Shown: positions 18,798-28,394, counted from the stretch's first letter. The stretch is 64,000 nt of DNA from Flavimobilis soli (GCF_002564025.1 NZ_PDJH01000001.1:372001-436000), one strand, 5' to 3'. Made by a program: numbers and translations. The notes: a model not told the origin generated them from the sequence alone.

Positions 18798-19364
18798 GTG
18801 CCGCTCGCCATCGCCTTCACCACCCCCACCGTCGCTCCCAGCCCGGTCGTGGCGCCCGACGACGTCGGGGGCCCCGTCGCCTTCGACACGCTCCTGCGCG
18901 ACGGTGAGCTGCTCCTCGTCCACGGCCGCAGGGCCGTCCCGCGAGGCACGCCGATCACGCCGAGGGTGCGCGTGCTGGCGCTCGCGCCGGAGGTCCCACC
19001 CCGGACCGTCATCGGTCGCGCGAGCGCTTGCTGGGTGTTCCTGGGCGGGATGCCGCCCGAGCGGCTGACGGTCCTGTACCCGCCGAGCTGCCACCGTCCG
19101 CACCCCGGGCCCACTCTCGCCAGCCACCAGGCCGTGCTCGGCGAGGACGAGACAGTCCGGCTCGGGAGCATCGCCGTCACGACGCCCGCGCGCACGGCCG
19201 CCGATCTCGCGCTCTTCGCGCCCGGACCCGACGCCACGCGCCTGGTCGGCTCGCTCGTCTCCGCGGGCGTGACGAGCGTCCGCGAGGTCCTCGTCGCCCT
19301 CGGGCGACGATCAGGCGACGCAGCCTACGGGCGTGCCCTCGATGTGGTGCGCGCTCTCGGGTGA
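18798..19364 (+). CDS. AbiEi-like (type IV antitoxin-like) protein, orphan
   Basis: 188 aa. The pattern LLVHGRRAVPRGTP ... VIGRASACWVFLGGMPPERLTVLYPP ... TTPARTAADLALF resembles the AbiEi/'type IV TA antitoxin domain' proteins widespread in actinobacteria, in which an N-terminal winged helix is followed by a domain with the TPxRTAxDLA signature. Here it is short and ends right after that signature, lacking the C-terminal DUF559 nuclease-like half of longer relatives. No AbiEii nucleotidyltransferase toxin lies nearby, so a toxin-antitoxin role is doubtful. GTG start 18 nt after a terminator, without a visible Shine-Dalgarno. Its stop is 5 nt from the convergent rel stop. Confidence 0.6.
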   Translation: MPLAIAFTTPTVAPSPVVAPDDVGGPVAFDTLLRDGELLLVHGRRAVPRGTPITPRVRVLALAPEVPPRTVIGRASACWVFLGGMPPERLTVLYPPSCHRPHPGPTLASHQAVLGEDETVRLGSIAVTTPARTAADLALFAPGPDATRLVGSLVSAGVTSVREVLVALGRRSGDAAYGRALDVVRALG

Positions 19365-19368
19365 CGAG

Positions 19369-21678
19369 TCAGGCGGGCAGCGGGTCGTTCTTCGTCCCGG
19401 TGATGCGGTAGACGTCGAACACGCCGTCGACCTTGCGCACGGCCTTGAGGACGGTGGCGAGGTGCGCCGGCTCGGCCATCTCGAACACGAATCGTGAGAC
19501 CGCGACACGGTCCGACGACGTCGACACGGTCGCCGACAAGATGTTGACGTGGTTGTCCGACAGCACGCGGGTGACGTCCGAGAGCAGTCGCGACCGGTCG
19601 AGCGCCTCGACCTGGATCTGCACGAGGAAGAGCGTGTTCGCCCCGGCCGTCCAGGAGACGTCGACGAACCGCTCGGGCTGGGACTGGAGCGCTGCCACGT
19701 TGGCGCAGTCGGTGCGGTGCACCGAGACTCCCTGTCCACGCGTGATGAAGCCGATGATCTCGTCGCCGGGCACCGGGGTGCAGCACTTGGCGAGCTTGAC
19801 CCACACGTCCTCGACGCCCTTGACCACGATGCCCGGGTCGCCCGTGCGCGGACGACGGGAGGACGGTGCTCCAGGACGTGCGACCTCGGCGAGGTCCTCC
19901 GTCGTGCCACCCTCGCCGCCCATCGACTGGACGAGGCGGTGCACGACAGTGTTCGCGGAGACCTGCCCCTCTCCCACCGCCGCGTACAGCGCGGACACGT
20001 CCGCGTAGCGCATCTCGTGAGCCAGCGCGACGAGTCCTTCGTGCGAGAGCAGACGCTGGATCGGGAGGCCCTGTTTGCGCATGGCCTTCGCGATCGCGTC
20101 CTTGCCGTGCTCGACCGCTTCCTCGCGGCGCTCCTTCGAGAACCACTGACGGATCTTGTTGCGCGCGCGGGGGCTCTTGACGAAGGCCATCCAGTCGCGG
20201 CTCGGTCCCGCGTTCTCCGACTTGGAGGTCAGGACGTCGACCACGTCGCCGTTCTCGAGCTCGGAGTCGAGCGAGACGAGGCGTCCGTTGACGCGCGCCC
20301 CCATCGTGCGGTGACCGACCTCGGTGTGCACCGCGTAGGCGAAGTCCACGGGCGTGGAGCCGGCCGGGAGGGCGATGACCTCACCCTTCGGGGTGAAGAC
20401 GTACACCTCCTTGCCGCTCATCTCGAAGCGCAGCGAGTCGAGGAACTCCGACGGGTCGGCGGTCTCGCGCTGCCAGTCGACGAGCTGGCGCAGCCACTGC
20501 ATCTCGTTGGCGGTCTTGTCGCCCGCCGCGACGGGGCTGCCCTTCGAGGCTTCCTTGTACTTCCAGTGCGCCGCGACGCCGTACTCCGCGCGACGGTGCA
20601 TCTCGTGGGTACGGATCTGGATCTCGACGGGCTTGCCTCCGGGACCGATCACAGTCGTGTGGAGGGACTGGTACATGTTGAACTTCGGCATCGCGATGTA
20701 GTCCTTGAACCGGCCGGGGACCGGGTTCCATCGCGCGTGCAGCGCACCGAGCGCCGCGTAGCAGTCACGCACCGAGTCCACGAGGACGCGTGTGCCGACG
20801 AGGTCGTAGATGTCCGCGAAGTCGTGACCGCGGACGATCATCTTCTGGTACACGGAGTAGTAGTGCTTCGGCCGGCCCGTGACCGTGCACTTGATCTTCG
20901 CGGCGCGCAGGTCCGAGATGATCTGGTCACGGACGATCGCGAGGTACTCCTCGCGCGCCGGGGCGCGCTCCGCGACGAGGTGCACGATCTCGTCGTAGAC
21001 CTTGGGGTACAGGGCCTGGAAGGACAGGTCCTCGAGCTCCCACTTGATCGTGTTCATGCCGAGCCTGTGGGCGAGGGGCGCGTAGATCTCGAGCGTCTCG
21101 CGCGCCTTGCGTGCGGCCGAGGCCGCGGGCACGAACCGCCACGTGCGTGCGTTGTGCAGGCGGTCGGCGAGCTTGATCACGAGGACGCGGATGTCGCGGG
21201 ACATAGCGACGACCATCTTGCGGACGGTCTCCGCCTGGGCCGCGTCACCGAACTTGACCTTGTCGAGCTTCGTGACGCCGTCGACCATCATGGCGATCTC
21301 TTCGCCGTACTCCTCCGTCAGCTGCTGGAGCGAGTAGTCGGTGTCCTCGACGGTGTCGTGGAGGAGGGCGGCAGCGATCGTCGACTCGGTCATGCCGAGC
21401 TCGGCGAGGATCGTCGCGACGGCGACGGGGTGCGTGATGTACGGGTCGCCCGACCGACGCTTCTGGCCGCGGTGGGCGCGCTCCGCGGTGACGTAGGCGC
21501 GCTCGATGAGGCTCAGGTCGGCACGCGGGTGGTTCGCGCGCACAGCCTGGAGCACGGGCTCGAGCGCCGGTGATGTCCCGGGGCGCGACCCGAAGAGCAC
21601 GAGCCGGCGACGGCTAGACCCACCGGACCCGCTCGCGGGCGCGGAGGTCGAGGGCGTCGTCCTCGTGTCCTCGCTCAT
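19369..21678 (-). CDS. relA: Bifunctional (p)ppGpp synthetase/hydrolase Rel
   Basis: Makes and degrades the stringent-response alarmone; 769 aa. The HD hydrolase domain is intact: H69, H83, H107-D108 and E111-D112 ([10 protein letters not shown]), predicting hydrolase activity. The synthetase domain follows ([47 protein letters not shown]), then a TGS domain ([29 protein letters not shown]), a zinc-finger/helical region with a CC pair ([10 protein letters not shown]) and a C-terminal ACT domain (~690-769). The ATG has GAGGGAGG upstream. It is the sole Rel in view, downstream of the apt-secDF block. Confidence 0.97.
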   Translation of the reverse strand: MSEDTRTTPSTSAPASGSGGSSRRRLVLFGSRPGTSPALEPVLQAVRANHPRADLSLIERAYVTAERAHRGQKRRSGDPYITHPVAVATILAELGMTESTIAAALLHDTVEDTDYSLQQLTEEYGEEIAMMVDGVTKLDKVKFGDAAQAETVRKMVVAMSRDIRVLVIKLADRLHNARTWRFVPAASAARKARETLEIYAPLAHRLGMNTIKWELEDLSFQALYPKVYDEIVHLVAERAPAREEYLAIVRDQIISDLRAAKIKCTVTGRPKHYYSVYQKMIVRGHDFADIYDLVGTRVLVDSVRDCYAALGALHARWNPVPGRFKDYIAMPKFNMYQSLHTTVIGPGGKPVEIQIRTHEMHRRAEYGVAAHWKYKEASKGSPVAAGDKTANEMQWLRQLVDWQRETADPSEFLDSLRFEMSGKEVYVFTPKGEVIALPAGSTPVDFAYAVHTEVGHRTMGARVNGRLVSLDSELENGDVVDVLTSKSENAGPSRDWMAFVKSPRARNKIRQWFSKERREEAVEHGKDAIAKAMRKQGLPIQRLLSHEGLVALAHEMRYADVSALYAAVGEGQVSANTVVHRLVQSMGGEGGTTEDLAEVARPGAPSSRRPRTGDPGIVVKGVEDVWVKLAKCCTPVPGDEIIGFITRGQGVSVHRTDCANVAALQSQPERFVDVSWTAGANTLFLVQIQVEALDRSRLLSDVTRVLSDNHVNILSATVSTSSDRVAVSRFVFEMAEPAHLATVLKAVRKVDGVFDVYRITGTKNDPLPA

Positions 21679-21714
21679 CGTGGTCCTCCCTCACGCCCTG
21701 TGCCGCGTACGTCC

Positions 21715-21728
21715 GACCTGGTCAGGTC
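21715..21728. repeat. Inverted repeat in the rel leader
   Basis: GACCTG-GT-CAGGTC, a perfect 6-bp palindrome with a 2-nt spacer, located between the candidate -10 and the start codon. It may be an operator for a dimeric regulator or a short leader hairpin; no known consensus recognised. Confidence 0.35.
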
Positions 21729-21754
21729 GAGCACCGCGTCACCGCTGGTCCACC

Positions 21755-21760
21755 AGTCTA
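21755..21760 (-). promoter_or_regulatory. Candidate rel -10 box
   Basis: TAGACT on the minus strand, about 77 nt upstream of the rel ATG, in the 132-bp apt-rel gap. It would allow rel to be transcribed independently of secDF-apt. Confidence 0.4.
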
Positions 21761-21810
21761 CGTCCGCAGGTCGGTGCTCCGCGCACGTGCCTGCCGACGG
21801 CGGACGCGTG

Positions 21811-22356
21811 TCAGGTCAGGAGCGCGTGCACCTCGTGACCGGCGAGGCGGCCACGACCACCGAGCGCCTCGATCTCGAGGAGGAACACGAGACCGACGAC
21901 GTCCGCCCCCGCGCGGCGCAGCAGGTCGACGCCAGCGGCGGCCGTGCCGCCGGTCGCGAGGATGTCGTCGAGGACGAGCACCTTCGCGCCGGAGGGGATC
22001 GTGCCGTCGCGGACCTCGAGCGTCGCCGTGCCGTACTCGAGCTCGTACGTGGCGCCGAGCACGGGTGGCGGCAGCTTCCCCGCCTTGCGCACCGGCACGA
22101 ACCCGACCCCGAGGAGCGTCGCGAGCGGCGCCCCGAACATGAAGCCGCGCGCCTCCATCCCGGCAACCAGGTCGAAGTCGCCGACCTGCGCCGCGATCGC
22201 GGCGAGCCCCCGGATCGCGGCGCGGAAGCCTGGCCCGTCGCCGAGCACCCCGGCGACGTCGCGGAAGACGACGCCGGGGGTCGGGAAGTCGGGCACGTCC
22301 CGGATCAGGGAGCTGACGAGCTCTCTGTCCGCGGCCAGGTCGAAGTGCTCGGTCAC
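21811..22356 (-). CDS. apt: Adenine phosphoribosyltransferase
   Basis: Purine salvage: adenine + PRPP gives AMP. 181 aa. The N-terminal PDFPTPGVVFRDV matches the family, VAGMEARGFMFGAPLA is the base-side loop, and VLVLDDILATGGTAAA is the PRPP-binding motif. The GTG at 22356 overlaps the secF TGA (GTGA). apt between secDF and rel is a conserved actinobacterial arrangement, linking purine salvage with ppGpp control. Confidence 0.95.
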   Translation of the reverse strand: MTEHFDLAADRELVSSLIRDVPDFPTPGVVFRDVAGVLGDGPGFRAAIRGLAAIAAQVGDFDLVAGMEARGFMFGAPLATLLGVGFVPVRKAGKLPPPVLGATYELEYGTATLEVRDGTIPSGAKVLVLDDILATGGTAAAGVDLLRRAGADVVGLVFLLEIEALGGRGRLAGHEVHALLT

Positions 22357-23444
22357 TTGCGCCTGCGCTTCTTCTTCGGCTGGGCAGCGGTGCCGAGGTG
22401 GTGCCCGGCAGCGAGCTGCCCGGTGTGCGCGTGGGCCGGCGTCGACTCGCCCGCCTCGTCGCCCTTGGCCGTGCGGCCCGCGATGACCTTCGCGGTGTGG
22501 GTCTTGATCGTGTCCTCACGCTCGCGGAGCGTGACCTCGAGCGGGGTGGCGAGGTAGATCGACGAGTACGCACCGACCGCCATGCCGACGAAGAGCGCGA
22601 GCGCGATGTCGCGCAGCGTTCCAGCACCGAGGACGAACGCGCCGATGAAGAGGATCGACGAGACGGGCAGGAGCGCGACGACCGAGGTGTTGATCGACCG
22701 CACGAGCGTCTGGTTGACCGCGAGGTTGGCACGCTCGGCGTAGGTCGCGCGCTTCTGCGCGAGGATGCCGTCCGTGTTCTCGCGGACCTTGTCGAAGACC
22801 ACGACGGTGTCGTAGATCGAGTAGCCGAGGATCGTCAGGAAGCCGATCATCGTGGCCGGCGTGACCTCCCAGCCGATCGCGGCGTAGACGCCGACCGTGA
22901 CGACGAGGTCGTGCAGGAGGGCGATGAGCGCTGCAGCGGCCATGCGCCAGTTGCGGAAGTAGATCGTCATGACGATCGCGACGAGCACGAGGAACACCCC
23001 GAGGCCCTGGAGCGCCTTGCGCAGGACGTCCTGACCCCAGGTCGGTCCGACCTGGGAGACGGTCACGTCCGCGGCCGTGACCTCGTACGCCTGGGCGAGA
23101 CCGTCCTTGACCGCGGCGAGGGTGACCTCGTCCTCGATCGGGACGGTCTGCACGCGCATCGACGTCGTGCCGACGGTCGAGATGCGCGCCGTCTCGGTGA
23201 TGCCAGCGTCCGCGACGACGTCGATCGCGCGGCTCTGGTCGAGCTCGGCGACGTTCGCGACGACGAACTCAGCACCACCCTTGAACTCGATGCCGAGGTT
23301 GAAGGGGCGCACGAGCATCGCGAGGATGCTCAGCACGATCAGCACGCCGGAGGCGATGTACCAGCGACGGCGCTTGCCGACGATGTCGTACGAGCGACGG
23401 CCCGTGTGCAGGTCGTTGCCCCACTGGGAAAATCCGGTAGCCAT
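22353..23444 (-). CDS. secF: Protein translocase subunit SecF
   Basis: RND-like membrane subunit that with SecD uses the proton gradient to assist Sec export; 363 aa, six TM helices. N-terminal cytoplasmic part, TM1 (~29-47), FNLGIEFKGGAEF (the SecF signature), a periplasmic domain (~60-145), then five helices including ALIALLHDLVVTVGVYA and GFLTILGYSIYDTVVVFDKVREN. The C-terminus is Lys/Arg-rich. ATG start overlapping the secD TGA (ATGA). Confidence 0.96.
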   Translation of the reverse strand: MATGFSQWGNDLHTGRRSYDIVGKRRRWYIASGVLIVLSILAMLVRPFNLGIEFKGGAEFVVANVAELDQSRAIDVVADAGITETARISTVGTTSMRVQTVPIEDEVTLAAVKDGLAQAYEVTAADVTVSQVGPTWGQDVLRKALQGLGVFLVLVAIVMTIYFRNWRMAAAALIALLHDLVVTVGVYAAIGWEVTPATMIGFLTILGYSIYDTVVVFDKVRENTDGILAQKRATYAERANLAVNQTLVRSINTSVVALLPVSSILFIGAFVLGAGTLRDIALALFVGMAVGAYSSIYLATPLEVTLREREDTIKTHTAKVIAGRTAKGDEAGESTPAHAHTGQLAAGHHLGTAAQPKKKRRRK

Positions 23445-25435
23445 CAGCGGGTCTCCTCGTCGTCGCCGGCCTCGGCGTCGGTCGTTGCGGGGGGTGCCTC
23501 GGCCTCGGCGTCGGCGGCCGCACGTGCGGCGGCAGCCTTGCGCTCGGCGAGGGTCAGACGGCGCCCGTCATCCCCCGCCGTGTCAGCACCGACGAGGGCG
23601 GGCTCGGCCGACCTCGTGGTGGTGGACGACATGCCGGTGACGCGGCCGCGGCCTGCGTAGCGCGGGCGGTCCACGCCGAGCTGGCGCGGGTCGAGGCCCG
23701 ACGCCGGGTGGCCGGACGCGAAGAACTTCGTCTTGGCGAGGATCGTCATGAGCGGGTGCGTGAAGAAGAACACCACGATCAGGTCGATGACGGTCGTCAG
23801 GCCGAGCGTGAACGCGAACCCGCGGACGCCGCCGACGGCCAGGAAGTAGAGCACGACCGCCGCGAGGAAGTTCACGGCGTCGGACGCGAGGATCGTGCGC
23901 TTCGCGCGCGACCAGCCCTTGTCGACCGCGCCCATGAGCGCCCGCCCGTCACGGAGCTCGTCTCGGATGCGCTCGAAGTACACGATGAACGAGTCGGCGG
24001 TGATACCGATCGCCACGACGAGTCCCGTGACACCCGGCAGCGAGAGACGGTACCCCTGCGTCCAGGACAGCAGCGCGATGACGATGTACGTGAGGATCGT
24101 CGCGAGGATGAGCGACGCGACCGTCACGAGGCCCAGCGTCCGGTACTGGACGAGCGAGTAGACCACGACGAGCAGCAGACCGATGAGACCTGCGATCAGG
24201 CCCTTCTCGAGCTGCTCGGAACCGAGCGTCGCGGAGATCTCGGACTCGCTCTGCACCACGAAGTCGAGGGGCAGCGCACCGAAGTTGAGCTGGTTGGCGA
24301 GGTCTGCGGCGGACTTCTGCGTGAAGCTGCCGGTCACCTCGGCGCGGCCGTCGGGGATCTCGTTCTCGACGCTCGGGGCGGAGATGACGAGGCCGTCGAG
24401 GACCATCGCGAAGAGGTTCGGGGCGACCTCCTCGCCCAGGAGGCTCGCCTGGTACTGCTGTGCGAGGCGGGCGGTCGTCGCACGGAAGCGGTCGGCACCC
24501 TCCTTCGTGAACTCCATGTTCACGGCCCACTCGTTCGAGACGGCGCCGTTCGCGAGCTGGCGCAGCCCGGAGGAGGCCGTGTCGATCATGCGGCCGGGGA
24601 TCTCGACCGGACCGAGGATGTACTTGAACAGGCCGTCCGTCGAGCAGGTGACGAGGACCTCGTTCTCGGCGCCCGAGCTGCCGCCCGCGCGGTTCGCGGG
24701 GTCGACGCAGTCGAGCTCTTCGAACTGCTTCGCGACCGCGTCGGTGATCTGCGCGAGGTCGCTCGGGTCGCTCGGGTCGGCCGCGGGAGCCTCCTCGTCC
24801 TCGGACGTGGCGTCGGCGGTCTCGGTGGCGTCCTCGGTCTCGGTCGCGTCGCCGGACGGCGTAGCCGTCTCGGCGCGCACGCGGGACTCGCCCTCGGTGC
24901 TGCCCTCGCCCTGCGCGGGCTCCTCGGTCGCGTCGGCGGTGGGCTCGTCCGTGGCGTCGGTCGTCGGCTCGTCCGTCGAGCCGTCGGTGGGCTCGTCCGT
25001 GGCGCCGTCGGACGGCTCGTCCTCGACGAGCGAGGACAGGGCCGAGTCGTACGCGAGGACAGGGCGGAAGTTCATCTGCGCAGAACGGCGCACGAGGTCG
25101 AGCGTGGCCTGGTCGGGCGTGCCGGGGAGCGCGACGACGATGTTCTGGCCACCCTGGCTCGTGATCTCCGCCTCGGCGACGCCGCTCGCGTCGACACGCT
25201 GGCGGATGATGTTGATCGCCTCGGAGATGTCCTGGTCGGTGATCGTCGAGCCGTCGGTCGTCTTCGGCGTGAGGATGATCTGCGTGCCACCCTCGAGGTC
25301 GAGTGCCAGCTTGGGGGTCCAGGACGCGTCCGACCAGCGCACGCCGGCGGCGAGGCCGCCGATCGCGAGGATGATCAGGACCGCCAGGGTCGTCAGCGTC
25401 CGCACAGGGCGCTGGGATTTCGTGCTACTCGCCAC
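23444..25435 (-). CDS. secD: Protein translocase subunit SecD
   Basis: Partner of SecF in Sec-dependent export; 663 aa. TM1 (~14-33), LALDLEGGTQIILTP (SecD signature), P1 head/base domains, then five TM helices in the C-terminal half with the conserved GLVVAIGITADSFIVYFERIRDE. An acidic Ser/Thr/Pro/Asp/Glu insertion (~residues 135-225) rich in TDEPT repeats interrupts the periplasmic region. The C-terminus is an Ala/Glu-rich tail. GTG start at 25435, 80 bp after yajC. Length exceeds the typical ~550-600 aa because of the insertion and tail. Confidence 0.95.
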   Translation of the reverse strand: MASSTKSQRPVRTLTTLAVLIILAIGGLAAGVRWSDASWTPKLALDLEGGTQIILTPKTTDGSTITDQDISEAINIIRQRVDASGVAEAEITSQGGQNIVVALPGTPDQATLDLVRRSAQMNFRPVLAYDSALSSLVEDEPSDGATDEPTDGSTDEPTTDATDEPTADATEEPAQGEGSTEGESRVRAETATPSGDATETEDATETADATSEDEEAPAADPSDPSDLAQITDAVAKQFEELDCVDPANRAGGSSGAENEVLVTCSTDGLFKYILGPVEIPGRMIDTASSGLRQLANGAVSNEWAVNMEFTKEGADRFRATTARLAQQYQASLLGEEVAPNLFAMVLDGLVISAPSVENEIPDGRAEVTGSFTQKSAADLANQLNFGALPLDFVVQSESEISATLGSEQLEKGLIAGLIGLLLVVVYSLVQYRTLGLVTVASLILATILTYIVIALLSWTQGYRLSLPGVTGLVVAIGITADSFIVYFERIRDELRDGRALMGAVDKGWSRAKRTILASDAVNFLAAVVLYFLAVGGVRGFAFTLGLTTVIDLIVVFFFTHPLMTILAKTKFFASGHPASGLDPRQLGVDRPRYAGRGRVTGMSSTTTRSAEPALVGADTAGDDGRRLTLAERKAAAARAAADAEAEAPPATTDAEAGDDEETR
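24931..25022 (-). repeat. Tandem repeat encoding the TDEPT-rich insertion of SecD
   Basis: The 20-mer cggtgggctcgtccgtggcg at 24937-24956 recurs exactly at 24985-25004 (48-bp period), with diverged copies between and around. The repeats encode acidic Thr/Asp/Glu/Pro peptide units in the extracytoplasmic part of SecD and are in frame. Confidence 0.75.
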
Positions 25436-25515
25436 CAGGTTTGTCTCTTCTCGTGTGCGGGGACGGCCGTCGGCCGTGCCCGGAGCGTCGTCGCGCGGCG
25501 CGCGCGTCGTGCAGC

Positions 25516-25899
25516 CTACTCGTCAGAAGCGGCGGTGCCGCGCATGTCCTTGTCCGTGGACCCGTCCGTGTCACCGGCCGCGGTGTCGCCCGCGTCGTCG
25601 GCGTCAGGCTCGCCCTGCACCTCCTGGACGGGCTCGACCACCTTGGCGACCGCCTGGCGGAGCCACTCGCTCGTCGACGCGTCGGCTCCGGTGCCGCTGC
25701 GCAGGGTCACGCGCTCGCCGTCGACGGCGACGATCGTCCCGAACAGGCCGGAACCCGTCATGACCTCCTGACCGACGGCCAGGTTGTCGCGGAACTCCTC
25801 AGCGGCTCGCTGGCGCTTCTTCGTCCGCGACGTCATCCAGAACATCAGCACGATGAGCGCGCCGAGGAAGATGTACGTCGAGTAGTTACCGTCACCCAT
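25516..25899 (-). CDS. yajC: Preprotein translocase subunit YajC
   Basis: Small single-span membrane protein associated with SecDF; 127 aa. TM helix at ~8-23, then the conserved basic stretch RTKKRQRAAEEFRDNLAVGQEVMTGSGLFGTIVAVDGERVTLR. The C-terminal tail is acidic Asp/Thr/Gly-rich, similar in composition to the SecD insertion. ATG start with GGAGA upstream. It begins the yajC-secD-secF-apt group, with a candidate promoter in front. Confidence 0.94.
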   Translation of the reverse strand: MGDGNYSTYIFLGALIVLMFWMTSRTKKRQRAAEEFRDNLAVGQEVMTGSGLFGTIVAVDGERVTLRSGTGADASTSEWLRQAVAKVVEPVQEVQGEPDADDAGDTAAGDTDGSTDKDMRGTAASDE

Positions 25900-25933
25900 G
25901 GTCGTGGGTCTCCGTTCGTCGTGGGCCCTCGGG

Positions 25934-25939
25934 AGTCTA
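25934..25939 (-). promoter_or_regulatory. Candidate yajC-secDF -10 box
   Basis: TAGACT on the minus strand in the 111-bp ruvB-yajC gap. TTGGGA (25959-25964) upstream could be a -35, though at 19 bp spacing. A GAGAG/CTCTC inverted repeat lies between them. Confidence 0.45.
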
Positions 25940-26010
25940 GGCCGAGAGAGTGCCGCTCTCCCAACGGACAGGCGGCACCGAGAGTTCCACCGGCGCGCTG
26001 ACGAGGTGCG

Positions 26011-27093
26011 TCAGCTCCAGAGCGTCCCCGACGCGCCGTCCGGCGGCGTGAGCCCCAGATGCTCCCACGCGGCACGCGTGGCGACCCGGCCGCGCGGCGT
26101 GCGGCCCATGTATCCCTCCCGCACGAGGAACGGCTCGGCGACCGTCTCGACAGTCTCCGGCTCCTCACCGACCGCGACGGCGAGCGTCGTGAGGCCGACC
26201 GGGCCCCCGCCGAAGCGCGTGCACAGCGCCGTCAGGACGGAGCGGTCGAGGCGGTCGAGGCCCACCGGGTCGACCTCGTAGACCTCGAGCGCGGCACGAG
26301 CCGCGGCGAGGTCGAGGCGACCGTCGCCGCGGACCTGCGCCCAGTCCCGGACCCGACGGAGCAGGCGGTTCGCGATGCGCGGCGTGCCACGAGAGCGGGA
26401 GGCGATCTCGGCGGCGGCCTCGGCGGTGAGCGGCACGTCCAGCAGGCCGGAGCTGCGCAGCAGGACCTTCTCCAGCTCGTCGTTCGAGTAGAAGTCGAGG
26501 TGCCCGGTGAAACCGAAGCGGTCGCGCAGGGGCGCGGGCAGCAGCCCGGCGCGCGTCGTCGCACCGACCGCGACGAAGGGCGGGAGGCTCAGCGGGATCG
26601 CGCTCGCCCCGGCGCCCTTGCCGACCACGACGTCGACCCGGAAGTCCTCCATCGCGACGTACAGGAGCTCCTCGGCAGGGCGGGCGAGCCGGTGGATCTC
26701 GTCGATGAAGAGGACCTCTCCCTCCTCGAGCGAGGACAGCACGGCGGCGAGGTCACCCGCGTGGGCGATCGCGGGACCCGAGGTCACGCGCAGCGAGGTG
26801 CCAAGCTCGGCCGCGATGATCATCGCGAGCGTCGTCTTGCCGAGGCCGGGCGGCCCCGAGAGCAGCACGTGGTCGGGGCTCGTGCCGCGGGCGAGCGCGG
26901 CGTCGAGGACGAGCGAGAGCTGGTTGCGCACGACCTGCTGGCCGACGAACTCGTCGAGCCTGCGCGGACGGAGCGCTGCCTCGGCAGCCCGCTCGACGGC
27001 GTCGGACCCGCCGCTCACGAGCCGCTCACCGAGCGTCGCGGGCGCCGCGCCGTACTCCTCCTCCCACGGCAGGGCCTCAGGCACGTCGACCAC
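26011..27093 (-). CDS. ruvB: Holliday junction branch migration helicase RuvB
   Basis: AAA+ motor driving Holliday junction migration with RuvA; 360 aa. Walker [10 protein letters not shown] (80-88), Walker [10 protein letters not shown] (~128), sensor 1 [18 protein letters not shown] with the arginine finger region, and a C-terminal winged-helix domain ([14 protein letters not shown] ... [16 protein letters not shown]). The GTG at 27093 overlaps the end of ruvA by 17 nt; a GTG three codons further in is a possible alternative. Part of ruvC-ruvA-ruvB. Confidence 0.97.
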   Translation of the reverse strand: MVDVPEALPWEEEYGAAPATLGERLVSGGSDAVERAAEAALRPRRLDEFVGQQVVRNQLSLVLDAALARGTSPDHVLLSGPPGLGKTTLAMIIAAELGTSLRVTSGPAIAHAGDLAAVLSSLEEGEVLFIDEIHRLARPAEELLYVAMEDFRVDVVVGKGAGASAIPLSLPPFVAVGATTRAGLLPAPLRDRFGFTGHLDFYSNDELEKVLLRSSGLLDVPLTAEAAAEIASRSRGTPRIANRLLRRVRDWAQVRGDGRLDLAAARAALEVYEVDPVGLDRLDRSVLTALCTRFGGGPVGLTTLAVAVGEEPETVETVAEPFLVREGYMGRTPRGRVATRAAWEHLGLTPPDGASGTLWS

Positions 27094-27718
27094 CCAGCTC
27101 GCGCAGCGCGGCGCGCAGGACGTCGCTCACGTCCGCCGCAGAGACCACGGCTGCGTCGTCGCCCTGCGCTGTCACCCGCGCGGCGACGACGGCCTCGACC
27201 GCCTCCTCCGCTGCGCGTGCCGGCCAGCCGAGCCCCTCGAGCGCCTCGACGACCTGGGTCCGCTGGTCTGCGGCACCGGGCGGCGGCGCGGTCGGGAGCG
27301 TCGGCACGCCGCCCAGCGGCGGGCCGAGCTTGTCCGCGAGCTCGAGGACGATGCGCTGCGCACCCTTGCGGCCGATGCCGGGCACCGCCATGAGCGCCTT
27401 GAGGTCCTCGCGCGCGACGGCGGCGCGGAGCTCGTCGGGCGAGAGCACCGCGAGCATCGCGAGCGCGGTACGCGGGCCGATGCCGCTCACGGTCTGGATC
27501 GTCTCGAACACGCCGCGCTCGTCGGTGTCGAGGAAGCCGTAGAGCGTCATCGACTCCTCCCGCACGACGAACGTCGTGGCGAGACGGGCTTCCTCGCCGA
27601 CCCGCAGCTGCCCCGCGGTGCTCGGCGTCACCTGGACGGCGAGGCCTACTCCCCCGACCTCGATGACGGCGTGCTCGAGGCGAACCTCGAGCACAGGTCC
27701 ACGCACCGAAGCGATCAT
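27077..27718 (-). CDS. ruvA: Holliday junction branch migration complex subunit RuvA
   Basis: Tetrameric junction-binding subunit; 213 aa. Domain I ([25 protein letters not shown]), helix-hairpin-helix motifs [12 protein letters not shown] and [15 protein letters not shown], a flexible Pro-rich linker (~140-160) and a C-terminal UBA-like domain III that contacts RuvB. The ATG at 27718 is chosen because GGAGGG lies 9 nt upstream; a TTG two codons earlier would be only 3 nt from that site. An SOS-type box precedes it. Confidence 0.95.
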   Translation of the reverse strand: MIASVRGPVLEVRLEHAVIEVGGVGLAVQVTPSTAGQLRVGEEARLATTFVVREESMTLYGFLDTDERGVFETIQTVSGIGPRTALAMLAVLSPDELRAAVAREDLKALMAVPGIGRKGAQRIVLELADKLGPPLGGVPTLPTAPPPGAADQRTQVVEALEGLGWPARAAEEAVEAVVAARVTAQGDDAAVVSAADVSDVLRAALRELGGRRA

Positions 27719-27769
27719 GGGCAACGTCCCTCCGCGATCCGGTCCGCACCGGAGTCCCGGGACCGTCGA

Positions 27770-27785
27770 TCAAACACCTGTACGA
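27770..27785. promoter_or_regulatory. LexA/SOS box upstream of ruvAB
   Basis: TCAAACACCTGTACGA matches the actinobacterial/Gram-positive SOS consensus TCGAAC-N4-GTTCGA at 10 of 12 defined positions. It lies in the ruvC-ruvA gap, 52 bp upstream of the ruvA ATG. DNA-damage induction of ruv genes through LexA is known in many bacteria; operation here is inference. Confidence 0.6.
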
Positions 27786-27802
27786 AGAGAGGCTAGCAAG
27801 TC

Positions 27803-28372
27803 CTAGCGGGCCGGGCGGCCACGCCGCGCCGCCGTCTCGGCAGCGGCCCACGCGCGTTGCGCCGGCGTGTGGGCGAGGGTCTCGCCTCCCTGCAGTGCGC
27901 CCGAGGGACGCCAGAGGTGGCAGATGGCGAGGGCGAGGGCGTCTGCCGCGTCGGCCGGGCGCGGCGCCTCGGCGAGGCTCAGGATCCGAGCGACCATGTG
28001 CTGCACCTGCGCCTTGTCCGCCCGGCCGCTGCCCGTCACCGCCGCCTTGACCTCGGACGGGGTGTGCATCGCGACGGGGATGCCGCGCCGCGCAGCGGCG
28101 ACCATGGCGAGGCCTGCGGCCTGAGCAGTCCCCATGACGGTCGAGACGTTGTGCTGCGCGAAGACGCGCTCGACGGCGAGGACGTCCGGGACGTGGGCAT
28201 CGAGCCACTCGTCGATCTGGTCAGCGATCGCGCGTAGACGCAGGTCGACCGTCGTCGCAGGATCCGACCGGACAACCCCGACCGCGACGAGAGCGGCACG
28301 CCTCCCCGGGAGGGAGTCCACGACACCGATGCCGCAGCGGGTCAGACCGGGGTCGACGCCGAGGACGCGCAC
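27803..28372 (-). CDS. ruvC: Crossover junction endodeoxyribonuclease RuvC
   Basis: Resolves Holliday junctions by symmetric nicking; 189 aa dimer-forming RNase H-fold nuclease. The catalytic acidic residues are all present: D7 ([10 protein letters not shown]), E68 (AVERVF), D141 and D144 ([11 protein letters not shown]). GTG start at 28372. It ends 84 bp before ruvA, which has its own SOS-type site, so ruvC and ruvAB may be differently controlled. Upstream lies the yebC terminator region. Confidence 0.96.
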   Translation of the reverse strand: MRVLGVDPGLTRCGIGVVDSLPGRRAALVAVGVVRSDPATTVDLRLRAIADQIDEWLDAHVPDVLAVERVFAQHNVSTVMGTAQAAGLAMVAAARRGIPVAMHTPSEVKAAVTGSGRADKAQVQHMVARILSLAEAPRPADAADALALAICHLWRPSGALQGGETLAHTPAQRAWAAAETAARRGRPAR

Positions 28373-28394
28373 AGCCGCCCCTCTCTCCTGCTGC

